NCBI GenBank assembly: GCA_902826885.1
Contig: CADEGL010000001.1
Span: 98,906 to 162,905, forward strand
Direction of reading: 5' to 3'
DNA from: an uncultured Alphaproteobacteria bacterium
Lineage (GTDB): Bacteria; Pseudomonadota; Alphaproteobacteria; CADEGL01
DNA length: 64,000 bases
Shown: in pieces, positions 1 to 8,698 of the stretch
Layout of the letters: every line of letters begins with the position of its first letter
Numbering within the stretch: position 1 is the stretch's first letter
Notes under the pieces: model-generated
Databases searched by the model: none
What the model was told of the DNA's origin: nothing
The model's input: only the letters and a program-made list of their open reading frames with translations
Position numbers and translations under genes: made by a program

Positions 1-1231
1 CCGAGCCCGAAATCCCCATTGCCGCGCGCAAACATCGCAAGTGAAGCGGCATCAATAAATATGAACGCACGGCCCATGCCACGACGACCACGGTGATCCC
101 GGCCCACGCGAACGCGAGTACGCCGAAGAGTCCCGTGGACAGGTACGCCAGCGACATCCAGAGCACGAATTCCGGTCGTCCCAACGCGCGATACGATGCG
201 CTGAAGAACATCGCGAAGAAGGATGTGAAAAGCTCCAACGCCAGGATCTGGAGCAGGAGAATGCTTGGTGCCCAGTTCTCTCCAAAAAACATGACGACCA
301 AAGGGTCGCCGACCGCCACGAGGGTTCCTGCGACCAGGAATCCAGCCAGGCAACTGAACTCGGTCGCACGGATAAAGCCGCGGCGCTGGTCTTCTGGTTT
401 GTCCTGCAGGCGCGAGAAGGCGCTGAAGCCGACATGATACATGGCGCCGGAGATGAGCCCGCGCACAAGCTGCACCATACGCCATGCGATATTGACGTAT
501 CCCAGAACAGTCGTGCCGAACAGCGCACCCGTGGCCAGATTAAGGAGCTGTTCGCTTGCTCCCGTCACGATTTGACCCGCAGATACCGTCGACCCGAAAC
601 GCCCCAACTCCCACAGCCGCGATTTCGACAGATTGAAGCCGGGCCGCCAGCCCCGGACGATGACGACGCCAACACTGGTGACCGCAACGCCCGAGACCTG
701 TTGCCCCACCAAGCTCCACAGCCCCATGCCCGTGAAGGCCATGCCGATGCCGACAAGCGCTCCCATGGCGCGGCCGCAAACGGAAAGCAGGGCAAGTTCT
801 CGAAATCTAAGATCGCGGCGATAAAGCGCCGCAGAGATATTGCCCACCGCGCCTAGAGGGATACTCAGCGCCAGGACTTCGAGAACTCGCTTCATGGCAG
901 GCTCTCGAAACAGATCTGCCAACAGCTCCGCGCCAAGTATCAACGAGACCGAAAGTATAAGGGCGACCGCGATCGTGCCCCAGAAAGCGGTATCCTTCGC
1001 GGCCGCATCGAGTTCACGCCGTTGGACGATGGCATCCGCGAAGCAATGGCCCGCGACAAGATTGCAGAAGAAGACGAAGACGCCGGCCAGCGCCACGAGT
1101 CCAAAGTCCTGCGCGTCCAGGACGCGGGCCATCACGAAGAAAGAAGCGAAAGAGAGCGCGGTAACACCCACGCCTTCCAGAACGCTCCACAAGGCGCCCT
1201 TTAGGCTCCGGGCGGCCAGCGTGGCGGCCAT
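1..1231 (-). CDS. Wzx-type polysaccharide flippase (C-terminus cut by window edge)
   Basis: Reading the reverse strand from an ATG at 1231 gives an uninterrupted frame to base 1 with no stop, so the C-terminus lies outside the window. The protein starts MAATLAARSLKGALWSVLEG and alternates hydrophobic stretches with short basic loops, as in the MOP-superfamily oligosaccharide flippases that move undecaprenyl-linked sugar repeats across the inner membrane. Phrases such as FVMARVLDAQDFGLVAL and SALYRRDLRFRELAL are typical of this family. An AGAGGG ribosome-binding site lies about 7 bases upstream of the ATG. It is divergent from the S41 protease gene and sits at the edge of a surface-polysaccharide region, which fits the role. 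The exact substrate cannot be told. The family call is fairly secure. Confidence 0.85.
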   Translation of the reverse strand, partial: MAATLAARSLKGALWSVLEGVGVTALSFASFFVMARVLDAQDFGLVALAGVFVFFCNLVAGHCFADAIVQRRELDAAAKDTAFWGTIAVALILSVSLILGAELLADLFREPAMKRVLEVLALSIPLGAVGNISAALYRRDLRFRELALLSVCGRAMGALVGIGMAFTGMGLWSLVGQQVSGVAVTSVGVVIVRGWRPGFNLSKSRLWELGRFGSTVSAGQIVTGASEQLLNLATGALFGTTVLGYVNIAWRMVQLVRGLISGAMYHVGFSAFSRLQDKPEDQRRGFIRATEFSCLAGFLVAGTLVAVGDPLVVMFFGENWAPSILLLQILALELFTSFFAMFFSASYRALGRPEFVLWMSLAYLSTGLFGVLAFAWAGITVVVVAWAVRSYLLMPLHLRCLRAAMGISGS

Positions 1232-1552
1232 CACACCCTCTTTTCGTGCGCGGGTGCCAGAATGGCAGCCGTTTGAATTCGTCACCGACACCGCTGACAT
1301 GACGACTCTTGCGCCAGCCGGAAATTCCATTGAGCCGAGAGACGGTCGGCGAACAGAGGGATCGGGCTTGGTAAGAATTACTTACGTTCGTTGGAAGCCA
1401 GCGGCGCAGACGCCTTACTGTCATGGGACGCCTCCGACCCAGCTTAAAAGCACTGCTTTCAGATCGCGATTGACCGATTCGCACCGGGACCGCATGATTT
1501 TGGCGCATTTATTGCGCCATCCCGAGACGATGTATTTGATGGCGCAAACCTC
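1232..1552. promoter_or_regulatory. Divergent promoter region between flippase and S41 protease
   Basis: No coding frame is convincing in these 321 bases. Two perfect inverted repeats are visible: GTAAG-AATTA-CTTAC at 1371-1385, and TGGCGCA-TTTAT-TGCGCCA at 1501-1519. A third direct copy of the heptamer TGGCGCA lies at 1540-1546, just before the protease start. The layout suggests an operator for a dimeric regulator, but the regulator is unknown. Confidence 0.4.
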
Positions 1553-3133
1553 ATGCGGGGGCACGTGACCTTCTCGTCGGTTCCACGCTCGACCGTGCGG
1601 GCGACCGTTGGCCTGCTGGTTCTGGCTCTGGCGGCATGCTCGAGCTCGCCTGGAAACGACCACCCCTCGTTCGAAGCGAACTCCAACCGCCTGTTCACCG
1701 CGAGTTACGGCAGCATTTCCGACCGCTATCTGGAACCTGTCACGTTCGAGACCCTGGCCATCAGTGGGCTCAACGGTCTGTCGTCCATCGATCCGACCGT
1801 GACCGCCAGCAAAGCGGACGGCAACATCAAGCTCGTGGCGCGTGGCCAAGATGCTGGCACGTTCCCAATGCCCAAGAACAACGACCCGAAAAGCTGGGCC
1901 GCGTTGACGTCTAGCGCCATCATCTCTGTTCGCGTGGTCTCCCCAGCTGTCAACGCCGCGGACGACGATGCGGTCTATCAGGCGGTTTTCGATTCGGCCC
2001 TCGCCAAGCTCGATGGATTTTCCCGCTATTCGGGCCCCGAGACCGCACGCGAGGAACGCAATCGGCGGGTCGGATTTGGCGGTGTGGGCGTGCGGCTGCA
2101 AACCGCTGGCGGCCGGATCGAGGTCCTGTCCGTGATGCCCGACACACCCGCCGCACACGCGGGCGTTAAGGCCGGCGACCGGATTCTCCAGATCGATGGC
2201 GTGAGCATCAAAAACCGCGACGTAAAGGATATTATCGAGCAACTGCGGGGCGGTTCTGGAACCCAGGTCCAGCTCGTCATCGAACGCGCCAACGTGCCGG
2301 ATTCCCTGACGTTCCAATTGGTGCGGGAGAAGATCATCCCGCGCACCGTGATTTCCCAGATGGACGGCCGCGTTCTCGAGATCAAAGTCAGCGCATTCAA
2401 TCAGGATACCAGCCGCGCGGTCTCTCAAGAGCTGGCCGAGGCGCTCGCGAAACCGAACACCCAAGTATCTGCGGTCGTTCTGGATTTGCGGGACAATCCG
2501 GGCGGTCTCTTGGATCAAGCCATTCAGGTCGCGGATCTGTTCCTGGAAAAAGGCGCGATCATGACCGCCAAGGGACGCCATCCCGATAGCGTCCAGCATG
2601 TGGACGCGAGCGGCACGGACGTAACTGGCGGATTGCCGCTCGCCGTCCTGGTCAACGGCGGAACCGCGTCCTCCGCGGAGGTGCTGGCCGCTGCCCTGCA
2701 GGACAACGGGCGCGCCGTCGTTATCGGGACCAACAGCTACGGCAAGGGCACGGTGCAGAGCGTCATCCACATGCCCAACGACGGTGAATTGGTGCTGACC
2801 TGGTCGCGGCTTTACGCCCCGTCGGGCTATTCGCTGCACCACTTGGGAATCCTGCCGATGCTATGCACCAGCGGTACTTCGGGGACGAGCGCATCGGCGG
2901 CCAAGATCTTGGAAAGCCAGCGGCGCCCCTCCGACCAGATGCAGGCAGCTGCCCAGCGTTGGCATGCCGTGACCTCGCCCGAATCGGACAGCATGTCCGA
3001 ACTGCGCGCCACCTGCCGCTCCGAGCGGACCACCCGGGGGGTCGATATGGAAGTCGCACGCCAGGTTTTGGCCGATTCCGGCGCTTATCGGCAGGTTATC
3101 CGCCTGTCCATGGCCGAGGTTGCCGGCCGCTGA
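1553..3133 (+). CDS. S41 family C-terminal processing peptidase (CtpA-like lipoprotein)
   Basis: This is a 526-residue periplasmic serine protease of the CtpA/Tsp family, which trims the C-termini of envelope proteins. A hydrophobic leader ends in LALAAC with Cys29 as the likely lipidated residue, so it is probably an anchored lipoprotein. A PDZ domain follows (about 170-260: VGVRLQTAGGRIEVLSVMPD, then GVKAGDRILQIDG). The catalytic S41 core contains GGTASSAEV, with Ser373 the likely nucleophile, and YGKGTVQ with Lys398 the general base 25 residues later, the usual spacing. The stretch after about residue 430 is less typical. The ATG at 1553 has a poor ribosome-binding site. A GTG at 1565 preceded by GGGGG is an alternative start that keeps the signal peptide. 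Confidence 0.9.
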   Translation: MRGHVTFSSVPRSTVRATVGLLVLALAACSSSPGNDHPSFEANSNRLFTASYGSISDRYLEPVTFETLAISGLNGLSSIDPTVTASKADGNIKLVARGQDAGTFPMPKNNDPKSWAALTSSAIISVRVVSPAVNAADDDAVYQAVFDSALAKLDGFSRYSGPETAREERNRRVGFGGVGVRLQTAGGRIEVLSVMPDTPAAHAGVKAGDRILQIDGVSIKNRDVKDIIEQLRGGSGTQVQLVIERANVPDSLTFQLVREKIIPRTVISQMDGRVLEIKVSAFNQDTSRAVSQELAEALAKPNTQVSAVVLDLRDNPGGLLDQAIQVADLFLEKGAIMTAKGRHPDSVQHVDASGTDVTGGLPLAVLVNGGTASSAEVLAAALQDNGRAVVIGTNSYGKGTVQSVIHMPNDGELVLTWSRLYAPSGYSLHHLGILPMLCTSGTSGTSASAAKILESQRRPSDQMQAAAQRWHAVTSPESDSMSELRATCRSERTTRGVDMEVARQVLADSGAYRQVIRLSMAEVAGR

Positions 3134-3143
3134 CCCCTAGGGA

Positions 3144-3171
3144 TTGACAGGGCGCGGCAGGCCGCTATTCT
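3144..3171 (+). promoter_or_regulatory. Sigma-70-like promoter for rpmG
   Basis: A perfect -35 hexamer TTGACA at 3144-3149 is followed after 16 bases by TATTCT at 3166-3171. This lies 10 bases after the stop of the S41 gene and about 30 bases before the rpmG start, which predicts a very short leader. Confidence 0.65.
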
Positions 3172-3200
3172 CCCGGCCTTCCGCACCCCGGAGAACGAAT

Positions 3201-3368
3201 ATGGCCAAGTCCAACACGGTCCTCATCAAGCTCGTCAGCAGCGCCGACACGGGCTTCTTCTACGTGGCCAAGAAGAACCCGAAGAAGGCGACGACGAAGC
3301 TCGAGATGCGCAAGTATGACCCCGTCGTGCGCAAGCACGTCGTGTTCAAGGAATCAAAGATGAAGTGA
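3201..3368 (+). CDS. rpmG: 50S ribosomal protein L33
   Basis: The product is a 55-residue basic protein starting [20 protein letters not shown] and containing [18 protein letters not shown], the Gram-negative type of large-subunit protein L33. This type lacks the zinc-binding cysteines found in the other L33 class. The ATG at 3201 has a GGAG ribosome-binding site. An in-frame start at 3144 would add 19 residues not present in the family and would overlap the promoter, so it is rejected. The gene is monocistronic, with its own promoter upstream and a strong terminator downstream. Confidence 0.98.
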   Translation: MAKSNTVLIKLVSSADTGFFYVAKKNPKKATTKLEMRKYDPVVRKHVVFKESKMK

Positions 3369-3393
3369 GCCGTCCAAACGGCTTACCGTTCCG

Positions 3394-3425
3394 AACGGCC
3401 GCCTTGGGCGGCCGTTTTCATTTTT
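3394..3425. terminator. Rho-independent terminator between rpmG and divK
   Basis: A perfect 10-bp stem AACGGCCGCC (3394-3403) / GGCGGCCGTT (3407-3416) with a 3-base loop is followed by TTCATTTTT. It lies 25 bases after the rpmG stop and 7 bases before the convergent divK stop. It terminates rpmG; the reverse-strand tail is less T-rich, so bidirectional use is less certain. Confidence 0.85.
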
Positions 3426-3431
3426 AGGCTT

Positions 3432-3851
3432 CTATTTCAAGAAGCGTTTCACCGTCTCGAGGAACTGCGCCACCGAGATGGGCTTGGCGATATACGCCGA
3501 ACATCCACCCCGCAGCATGCGCTCCTCGTCGCCCTTCATCGCGAACGCCGTGACAGCGATGACTGGGATGTGCCGGAGCGTTGGATCCGCCTTCATCACC
3601 TGGGTGATCTCTAGCCCCGAGATTTCAGGAAGCTGGATGTCCATGACGACCAGGTCGGGCCGGTGCTGACGCACGAGGCTTAGCGCATCCAGGCCATGAG
3701 CCGCGGATAGCACACGATAACCCTGGGTCTGCAGCAAATCCTCGAAGAGCTTCATGTTGAGCTCGTTGTCCTCGACGACGAGAACCGTCTTCGAGGACAC
3801 GCCGGGGACGCGCGATCCGGACGACGTGGACGCAAGTAAACCCGATTCCAT
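3432..3851 (-). CDS. divK: DivK-type single-domain response regulator
   Basis: This 139-residue receiver protein has no output domain. The core matches DivK of Alphaproteobacteria closely: [18 protein letters not shown], then [14 protein letters not shown] with phospho-acceptor Asp71, [12 protein letters not shown], and [19 protein letters not shown] with the conserved Lys. In Caulobacter and relatives DivK relays signals between cell-cycle kinases (DivJ, PleC, DivL). About 18 extra residues precede the usual start. A GTG at residue 18 would give the canonical length but lacks a good ribosome-binding site, while the ATG at 3851 has AAAGG upstream. The usual neighbour pleD is not next to it here. 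Confidence 0.92.
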   Translation of the reverse strand: MESGLLASTSSGSRVPGVSSKTVLVVEDNELNMKLFEDLLQTQGYRVLSAAHGLDALSLVRQHRPDLVVMDIQLPEISGLEITQVMKADPTLRHIPVIAVTAFAMKGDEERMLRGGCSAYIAKPISVAQFLETVKRFLK

Positions 3852-4068
3852 CACGGCACAGCCTTTCGCGGCCGGGGATAGGCAAAACAGACCCAGACGA
3901 TGGATGGGGTCGTGTTCGGCAGGCCTGTATGGATACTGTCAGTCGCGTGATGTTGCAATCTAATGTCCTTCGAAACCTAACCGCTTAGCAAAGCGTTCTG
4001 CCTCCCAAAAATAGGATACTCCCGCTTGGGTGGCCCCCTTATCCTGCTAAATGCAAAGGAGAGGCCAT

Positions 4069-4977
4069 TTGCGCATTGGCGTCGATATCGGGGGTACAAA
4101 GATCGAGGCTGTCATCTTGGCGGCGACAGGGGCTATCGCGGCTCGCGAGCGCGTGCCCACGCCCCAGGGCGACTACGCGGGCACCGTCGCGGCCACGGCG
4201 GCTCTTGTCCGCGGCCTGCAACAGTCTCTCGGAAAGCCCACCTCCATCGGAATTGGCATTCCTGGCACTTATTCGTCGGTAACTGGTCTGGTGACCAATT
4301 CGAACTCCGTGTGCCTGGTTGGAAAGCCGCTGCAAAAAGACTTGGAGGCCGCGATCGGTCAGGCCATTCGAATCGCGAACGACGCCAATTGCTTCGCCCT
4401 TTCGGAAGCAGCCGATGGTGCCGCCTCGGGGTTGCCAGTCGTTTTTGGCGTGATCCTGGGAACCGGAGTTGGCGGTGGTTTGGTTATCCGCGGGCAAGCC
4501 AATGACGGCCATAACGGAATCGCCGGCGAATGGGGCCACAACCCCCTGCCCGCCCCACGCGAAAATGAAACGCCGGGGCCAGACTGCTATTGCGGGCGCC
4601 GTGGCTGCATCGAACAATTTCTGTCCGGCCCGGCTTTTGCGCGCGACCACGCGGCCGCGACCGCCGCACCGCCGAAACAGCCCGCGCACATCGAGGCCGC
4701 GGCCCTGGCCGGCGACCGCGCGGCACGGGACAGCGTGGCACGCTATGCCGACCGCTTGGCGAGAGCCTTAGGCACCGTCATCAACCTGGTCGATCCCGAC
4801 GCGATCGTTCTGGGTGGCGGCATGTCCAAGATGAAATCCCTCTACGAGGACGTACCGCGCCTATGGCACCGCTACGTTCACGCGGAGCGGATCAGCACGG
4901 CTCTGCTGCCGCCCCAACATGGCGATTCCAGCGGCGTCCGCGGCGCGGCCTGGCTGTGGCCAGAAACCACGCAGTGA
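4069..4977 (+). CDS. ROK family sugar kinase (fructokinase/N-acetylglucosamine kinase type)
   Basis: This cytoplasmic kinase is predicted to phosphorylate a free hexose or N-acetylhexosamine with ATP. It has the N-terminal phosphate-binding motif GVDIGGTKIEAV, the catalytic NDANCFALSEA, the ATP-binding GTGVGGGLV, the ROK zinc motif CYCGRRGCIEQF, and a C-terminal LVDPDAIVLGGGMS. A strong AAAGGAG ribosome-binding site lies inside the first codons of the ATG frame that opens at 4051 and is properly spaced for the TTG at 4069, so I place the start at TTG. Substrate specificity cannot be read from the sequence. It overlaps dinB by GTGA, so the two are translationally coupled. Confidence 0.88.
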   Translation: MRIGVDIGGTKIEAVILAATGAIAARERVPTPQGDYAGTVAATAALVRGLQQSLGKPTSIGIGIPGTYSSVTGLVTNSNSVCLVGKPLQKDLEAAIGQAIRIANDANCFALSEAADGAASGLPVVFGVILGTGVGGGLVIRGQANDGHNGIAGEWGHNPLPAPRENETPGPDCYCGRRGCIEQFLSGPAFARDHAAATAAPPKQPAHIEAAALAGDRAARDSVARYADRLARALGTVINLVDPDAIVLGGGMSKMKSLYEDVPRLWHRYVHAERISTALLPPQHGDSSGVRGAAWLWPETTQ

Positions 4978-6236
4978 GCATAGCCGCGCCCGTCTGCCGT
5001 GACTGCGGCGCGGTCGCCCCGGACGAAGATATGCGCCGGTGCGGCACCTGCAGATCGCCCCGTCTCCTGTGCCACCCCGAACTGCACGCGCTGACCATCG
5101 CCCACGTCGATTGCGACGCATTCTACGCAGCCGTCGAAAAGCGCGATGCGCCGGAGCTGCGCGACCGCCCGGTGATCGTGGGTGGCGGAACGCGCGGCGT
5201 GGTCGCGGCCTGCTGTTATATCGCGCGGATGTACGGCGTCCGCTCGGCGATGCCGATGTTCAAGGCGCGGAAGCTGTGCCCGGAGGCGGTGGTGATCCCG
5301 CCCGACATGAAGAAATACGCACGCGTCGGCCGCGAAGTGCGCCAGCTTATGCTGGAGACGACACCCATGGTCGAACCACTTTCGATCGACGAGGCATTTC
5401 TCGACCTATCAGGCACCGAGAAACTGCACGACGGCAGCGCTGCCCAGACATTGGTCCGCTTCGCGCGCAAGGCCGACCACACACTGGGCATCACGGTGTC
5501 GGTCGGCCTCAGCTACAACAAGTTCCTGGCCAAACTGGCATCCGATATGGACAAGCCGCGCGGGTTTTCCGTGATCGGGCGCGGCGATGCCTTGGCGTTT
5601 CTGGCGCCACGGCCCGTCGGCACCATCTGGGGCGTGGGCCCTTCGCTGCAGAAGACACTAGCCCGCGATGGGCTTTTGATCATCGGGCAATTGCGCGAAT
5701 TGTCGGAAGATGACCTGGTTCGCCGCTATGGCTCCATCGGGCGACGTTTGTCGCGCTTTTCACGCGGTCAGGACGGCCGCACGGTGGAGCCCGATTCGCC
5801 CGCTAAAAGCATCTCCGCGGAAACCACCTTCGAGCGGGATCTGGCGTCCGAAGCGGCGCTCTCCAAGACGCTCTGGCCGCTGTGCGAAACCGTTTCCGAG
5901 CGACTGAAGACCGCAGGATTGGCCGGCCGAAGCGTCACGCTCAAGTTAAAGACGGCCGACTTCAAGATCCGCACCCGAAGCCGAATGACCGACGCGCCGA
6001 CCCAACTCGCCGAAGTCATTTTCCGCGCCGCCTCGAACCTCCTGAAGGGCGAGGTCGATAGCACCGCCTATCGTCTGATCGGCGTGGGCGTGAGTTCGCT
6101 TGAAAGCGCGGTCAACGCCGATCCGCCCGACCTGCTCGACCCGGATGCCACACGCCGCGCTCAAGTAGAGCGCGCCTTAGACCAAGTCCGAAAGAAGCTC
6201 GGTAAGGCCTCCATTGCCAAAGGGCGAGGGCTTTGA
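4974..6236 (+). CDS. dinB: DNA polymerase IV with N-terminal zinc-ribbon extension
   Basis: This is a Y-family error-prone translesion polymerase of 420 residues. The catalytic palm motifs are present: AHVDCDAFYAAVEKRD and SIDEAFLDLSG with the metal-binding acidic residues, plus YNKFLAKLASDMDKP. A C-terminal little-finger region follows (about 290-400). Before the polymerase core lies an extension, CRDCGAVAPDEDMRRCGTC, a four-cysteine (CxxC...CxxC) zinc-ribbon candidate seen in some alphaproteobacterial DinB proteins. The start is GTG at 4974, overlapping the ROK kinase stop as GTGA. Longer upstream frames read through the kinase gene and are not real. No SOS box was identified. Confidence 0.93.
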   Translation: MSIAAPVCRDCGAVAPDEDMRRCGTCRSPRLLCHPELHALTIAHVDCDAFYAAVEKRDAPELRDRPVIVGGGTRGVVAACCYIARMYGVRSAMPMFKARKLCPEAVVIPPDMKKYARVGREVRQLMLETTPMVEPLSIDEAFLDLSGTEKLHDGSAAQTLVRFARKADHTLGITVSVGLSYNKFLAKLASDMDKPRGFSVIGRGDALAFLAPRPVGTIWGVGPSLQKTLARDGLLIIGQLRELSEDDLVRRYGSIGRRLSRFSRGQDGRTVEPDSPAKSISAETTFERDLASEAALSKTLWPLCETVSERLKTAGLAGRSVTLKLKTADFKIRTRSRMTDAPTQLAEVIFRAASNLLKGEVDSTAYRLIGVGVSSLESAVNADPPDLLDPDATRRAQVERALDQVRKKLGKASIAKGRGL

Positions 6237-6282
6237 TGCGCTCTTGCCCGGCGCCGGGCGGAGCGGTACGACTGCCCCTGCC

Positions 6283-6804
6283 ATGCCTCCTTCATCCTCC
6301 CTTCGGCCAGCGGCTTTTCTCGACCGGGACGGAATCCTCAATCATGACACGGGGTACATCCATCGCTCCGCGGATTTCGTCTGGGTTGATGGAGCGATCG
6401 ATGCGATCCGCTATCTGAACGAGCGGAACTATCTGACCTTCGTGGTGACCAACCAGGCCGGGATCGCGCGCGGGCTTTATAGCGAGGCCGACGTATTGGC
6501 CCTTCATGGCTGGGTCGGCGAACAACTCGCGTACTCGAGCGCGCGGATCGACGCGTTCTATTTCTGCCCCCATCATCCGACGGAAGGCGCGCCGCCCTAC
6601 CGGATCACTTGCGAGTGCCGAAAACCGTCACCGGGAATGTTGCTCAGCGCGATGCGGGAATGGCCGGTCAACCTAGCCGGCAGCTTTCTGATCGGCGACC
6701 GGCAGACGGATTTGGAAGCTGCGACGGCAGCTGGAATACCGGGATATCTTTTTTCGGGCGGCAATCTGCTGCCGTTCGTACGGCGCATCGTCGACCGCAC
6801 ATAG
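6283..6804 (+). CDS. gmhB: D,D-heptose 1,7-bisphosphate phosphatase-like HAD phosphatase
   Basis: This HAD-IIIA phosphatase is predicted to remove the C7 phosphate in the ADP- or GDP-heptose pathway. The nucleophile motif FLDRDGILNHD, the VVTNQAGIARG motif and the late GDRQTDLEAA metal motif are all present. A Cys/His zinc loop (FYFCPHHP ... CECRKPSPGM) is diagnostic of GmhB against other HAD phosphatases. The ATG at 6283 gives 173 residues, normal for the family; a TTG at 6214 would add 23 non-conserved residues and overlap dinB. The related SIS isomerase and HldE-like gene lie about 12-14 kb away. A histidinol-phosphatase-type activity is a less likely alternative. Confidence 0.82.
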   Translation: MPPSSSLRPAAFLDRDGILNHDTGYIHRSADFVWVDGAIDAIRYLNERNYLTFVVTNQAGIARGLYSEADVLALHGWVGEQLAYSSARIDAFYFCPHHPTEGAPPYRITCECRKPSPGMLLSAMREWPVNLAGSFLIGDRQTDLEAATAAGIPGYLFSGGNLLPFVRRIVDRT

Positions 6805-6813
6805 TCACGCCGC

Positions 6814-7845
6814 CTACTCGCCTTGAGAACCTATCCCCGGCGTACGCGGTCCGCGCATCAAGCGTTCCCACGCGCCGCGCCGTGCGATATGCCCGCGAAT
6901 GAACATTCTTACCGAAACGGATGCGAACCGGGCCAGCACCAGCGTGCTAACCACGGCCATAAAGCTCGATGGATAATAGGCCGTGAAATTCTTGCGCAGA
7001 AACCGGACCAGAGAACGATGCTTATGCGCCTCGACCCGGATGGGACGGGTACGGCTACAAACGCCTTGGGTGTGCTCAACCACCGCGCTCGGCACGAACA
7101 GGATCTTAAATCCCGCCGACTGGAAGCGGAGGCACCAGTCCAGATCCTCGAAATGAAGGAAGTATCCGCTGTCCAAATAGCCCACCGCGTCGATCGCCGC
7201 GCGGCGCACCAGCATGCAAGCGCCGGAAATCGCCGGCACTTCCGACGGCCGGTCGGGCAGCACGGCGGCATCATAGGCAAAATCTCGAAACCGCGGATGG
7301 TCCGGCATCAGCCGATGCAAGCCGAACGCGACACAGAAGATTTGCCAGGGATTGGGGATATCACGCCGGCAGCCGCGCTGCTCGCTGCCGTCCGGATTGA
7401 CGATCAAAGGCCCGGTCATTCCCACGTCTGGACGCTCCTGAATCATCCATTTCAGAAGCGCCAAGGAGCCGTCATGCATCCGGCAATCGGGATTGAGGAG
7501 TAGAACCGCCCCCCCGCGCGATACCGTGATGCCGGCATTACAGGCGTGGGCAAAACCATAATTGCCGTCGAGTTCGATGATCCGGATGCTGCCGGCCGGC
7601 ACGCGGGCTCGCAGGGACTGCAAACTGCCGTCCGATGACGCATTGTCGACAACGATGACTTCCGTTTCGACTTCCGCTTGGCCCAAAACACTATCCACCG
7701 CTGCGGCGAGATAATCGCCAGCGTTGAAATTGACGATCACGACCGAGACGAGATCGTCTGAGCCGCCCGAAGTGTCTTTAACGGGCAAGATGCGAGACGG
7801 CGTGTTCACACCGGAACCTGCGTTATGAACCGCCGATATAGACAT
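6814..7845 (-). CDS. Family 2 glycosyltransferase (rhamnosyltransferase type)
   Basis: This 343-residue GT2 enzyme is predicted to add a sugar to a polysaccharide or lipid-linked acceptor at the inner face of the membrane. The N-terminal GT-A fold begins SVVIVNFNAGDYL, followed by EVIVVDNASSDGS, LLLNPDCRM as the DxD-like motif, and FLHFEDLDWCLRFQSAGF as the acceptor/base region. These are typical of WbbL-like rhamnosyltransferases. A hydrophobic C-terminal stretch with basic residues (about 290-330) suggests membrane association. The gene overlaps the hydrolase upstream by 23 bases, indicating one transcript from the outer-membrane barrel gene. Donor and acceptor are unknown. Confidence 0.85.
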   Translation of the reverse strand: MSISAVHNAGSGVNTPSRILPVKDTSGGSDDLVSVVIVNFNAGDYLAAAVDSVLGQAEVETEVIVVDNASSDGSLQSLRARVPAGSIRIIELDGNYGFAHACNAGITVSRGGAVLLLNPDCRMHDGSLALLKWMIQERPDVGMTGPLIVNPDGSEQRGCRRDIPNPWQIFCVAFGLHRLMPDHPRFRDFAYDAAVLPDRPSEVPAISGACMLVRRAAIDAVGYLDSGYFLHFEDLDWCLRFQSAGFKILFVPSAVVEHTQGVCSRTRPIRVEAHKHRSLVRFLRKNFTAYYPSSFMAVVSTLVLARFASVSVRMFIRGHIARRGAWERLMRGPRTPGIGSQGE

Positions 7846-8695
7846 ATTGCTTCAGCAGCCCAGGCCACCGCTCCTCCCAACAGCAATCGTGATCCACACC
7901 CGGAACTTCGATGATATTGATCCGGTCGGGATCTGAAAATCGGCTGCGATAAGACTGAGCAACCTTTGGCGGCACGCTGGTGTCGTCCTGGCCGACGAAA
8001 TGAATTTGCGGGATGCGGCTCAAAGAGGACGTCATATCGGCTGGGTTGAGCGAGGCCGAGAGCGGCGAAACCTTGCGAATCGAGGTCCAGGCGGCATGGT
8101 CGAGGTTACCGGCGACGGTCACAAGCTGAATCACGTCGGTACGGCGCGCCGCGATCAATGCCGCGACGGCGCCGCCGCCGGAATAGCCGAATAGCCGCAG
8201 GCGTTTAGCACCCGTGGCGCGCACCGTCTGATTGATCTCCGCATTCATCGCGGCGACCACCTCTTCCGAATACCGCGCGCCGGACCAGTATTTCGGGCTG
8301 CACCGCGCGAGCTCGGCTTCCGACTGGTATTGGCACGGCCGGGCCAGATAAAGCCGGTTGGCGGAGGGATCCTGCACCGCCAATTCCAGCGCGATCGGAA
8401 TGCGCGGCGTCGGGTCGGAGGAAAGTTGAGTAGAGGTCACCCAGGCGAAGCCGTCGCCTTCGATATAGACGCTGAGATCGCTGTTGGACGGCGTTCGGAT
8501 GGATCGGAAGCCAACCAGGCTGAAAGGGCCGGAGACGGTCTGAAAACGCTCCCAGCCGCTGCGCGCGGCCACCCGGTCGGCCAACTCGCGTCCGCCATAG
8601 AGGAACGCAGAATCGCCGCAAGCGGCCACCGACACGACGGCTAAAACGAAGAAGGCCCACCGTTTCAGGTGGGCCTTCGGACGTTCAGGTTTCAC
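7823..8695 (-). CDS. Putative alpha/beta-hydrolase lipoprotein
   Basis: The 290-residue product has a basic N-terminus, a hydrophobic segment and the lipobox-like SVAAC with Cys26, so it is probably a lipoprotein facing the periplasm. The hydrolase core shows RLFGYSGGGAVAALIAA with the nucleophile-elbow serine, HFVGQDDTSVPP as a likely acid region, and PGVDHDCCWEE with the candidate catalytic His. The substrate is unknown; an esterase or lipase-type role on envelope material is only inference. The start is GTG at 8695, three bases after the barrel-gene stop. A strong hairpin lies within its first codons (see the separate entry), so its expression may be reduced relative to the upstream gene. 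Confidence 0.7.
   Translation of the reverse strand: MKPERPKAHLKRWAFFVLAVVSVAACGDSAFLYGGRELADRVAARSGWERFQTVSGPFSLVGFRSIRTPSNSDLSVYIEGDGFAWVTSTQLSSDPTPRIPIALELAVQDPSANRLYLARPCQYQSEAELARCSPKYWSGARYSEEVVAAMNAEINQTVRATGAKRLRLFGYSGGGAVAALIAARRTDVIQLVTVAGNLDHAAWTSIRKVSPLSASLNPADMTSSLSRIPQIHFVGQDDTSVPPKVAQSYRSRFSDPDRINIIEVPGVDHDCCWEERWPGLLKQYVYIGGS
8651..8678 (-). terminator. Terminator-like hairpin inside the hydrolase leader codons
   Basis: A perfect 11-bp stem GAAGGCCCACC (8651-8661) / GGTGGGCCTTC (8668-8678) has a 6-base loop. On the reverse strand it is followed by TTCGTTTTA. It lies about 20 bases after the stop of the outer-membrane barrel gene and inside codons about 6-15 of the next gene. 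It looks like a partial terminator that would let the barrel be made in excess over the downstream genes. Confidence 0.6.
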
Positions 8696-8698
8696 GGA

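Noticed and set aside
840..1568. A 242-codon forward frame over the flippase
   Set aside because: It is antisense to the flippase gene, whose reverse-strand translation has clear membrane-protein character.
1421..2842. A 473-codon open frame on the reverse strand
   Set aside because: It lies antisense to the well-supported S41 protease gene and has no family similarity; long antisense frames are common in high-GC DNA.
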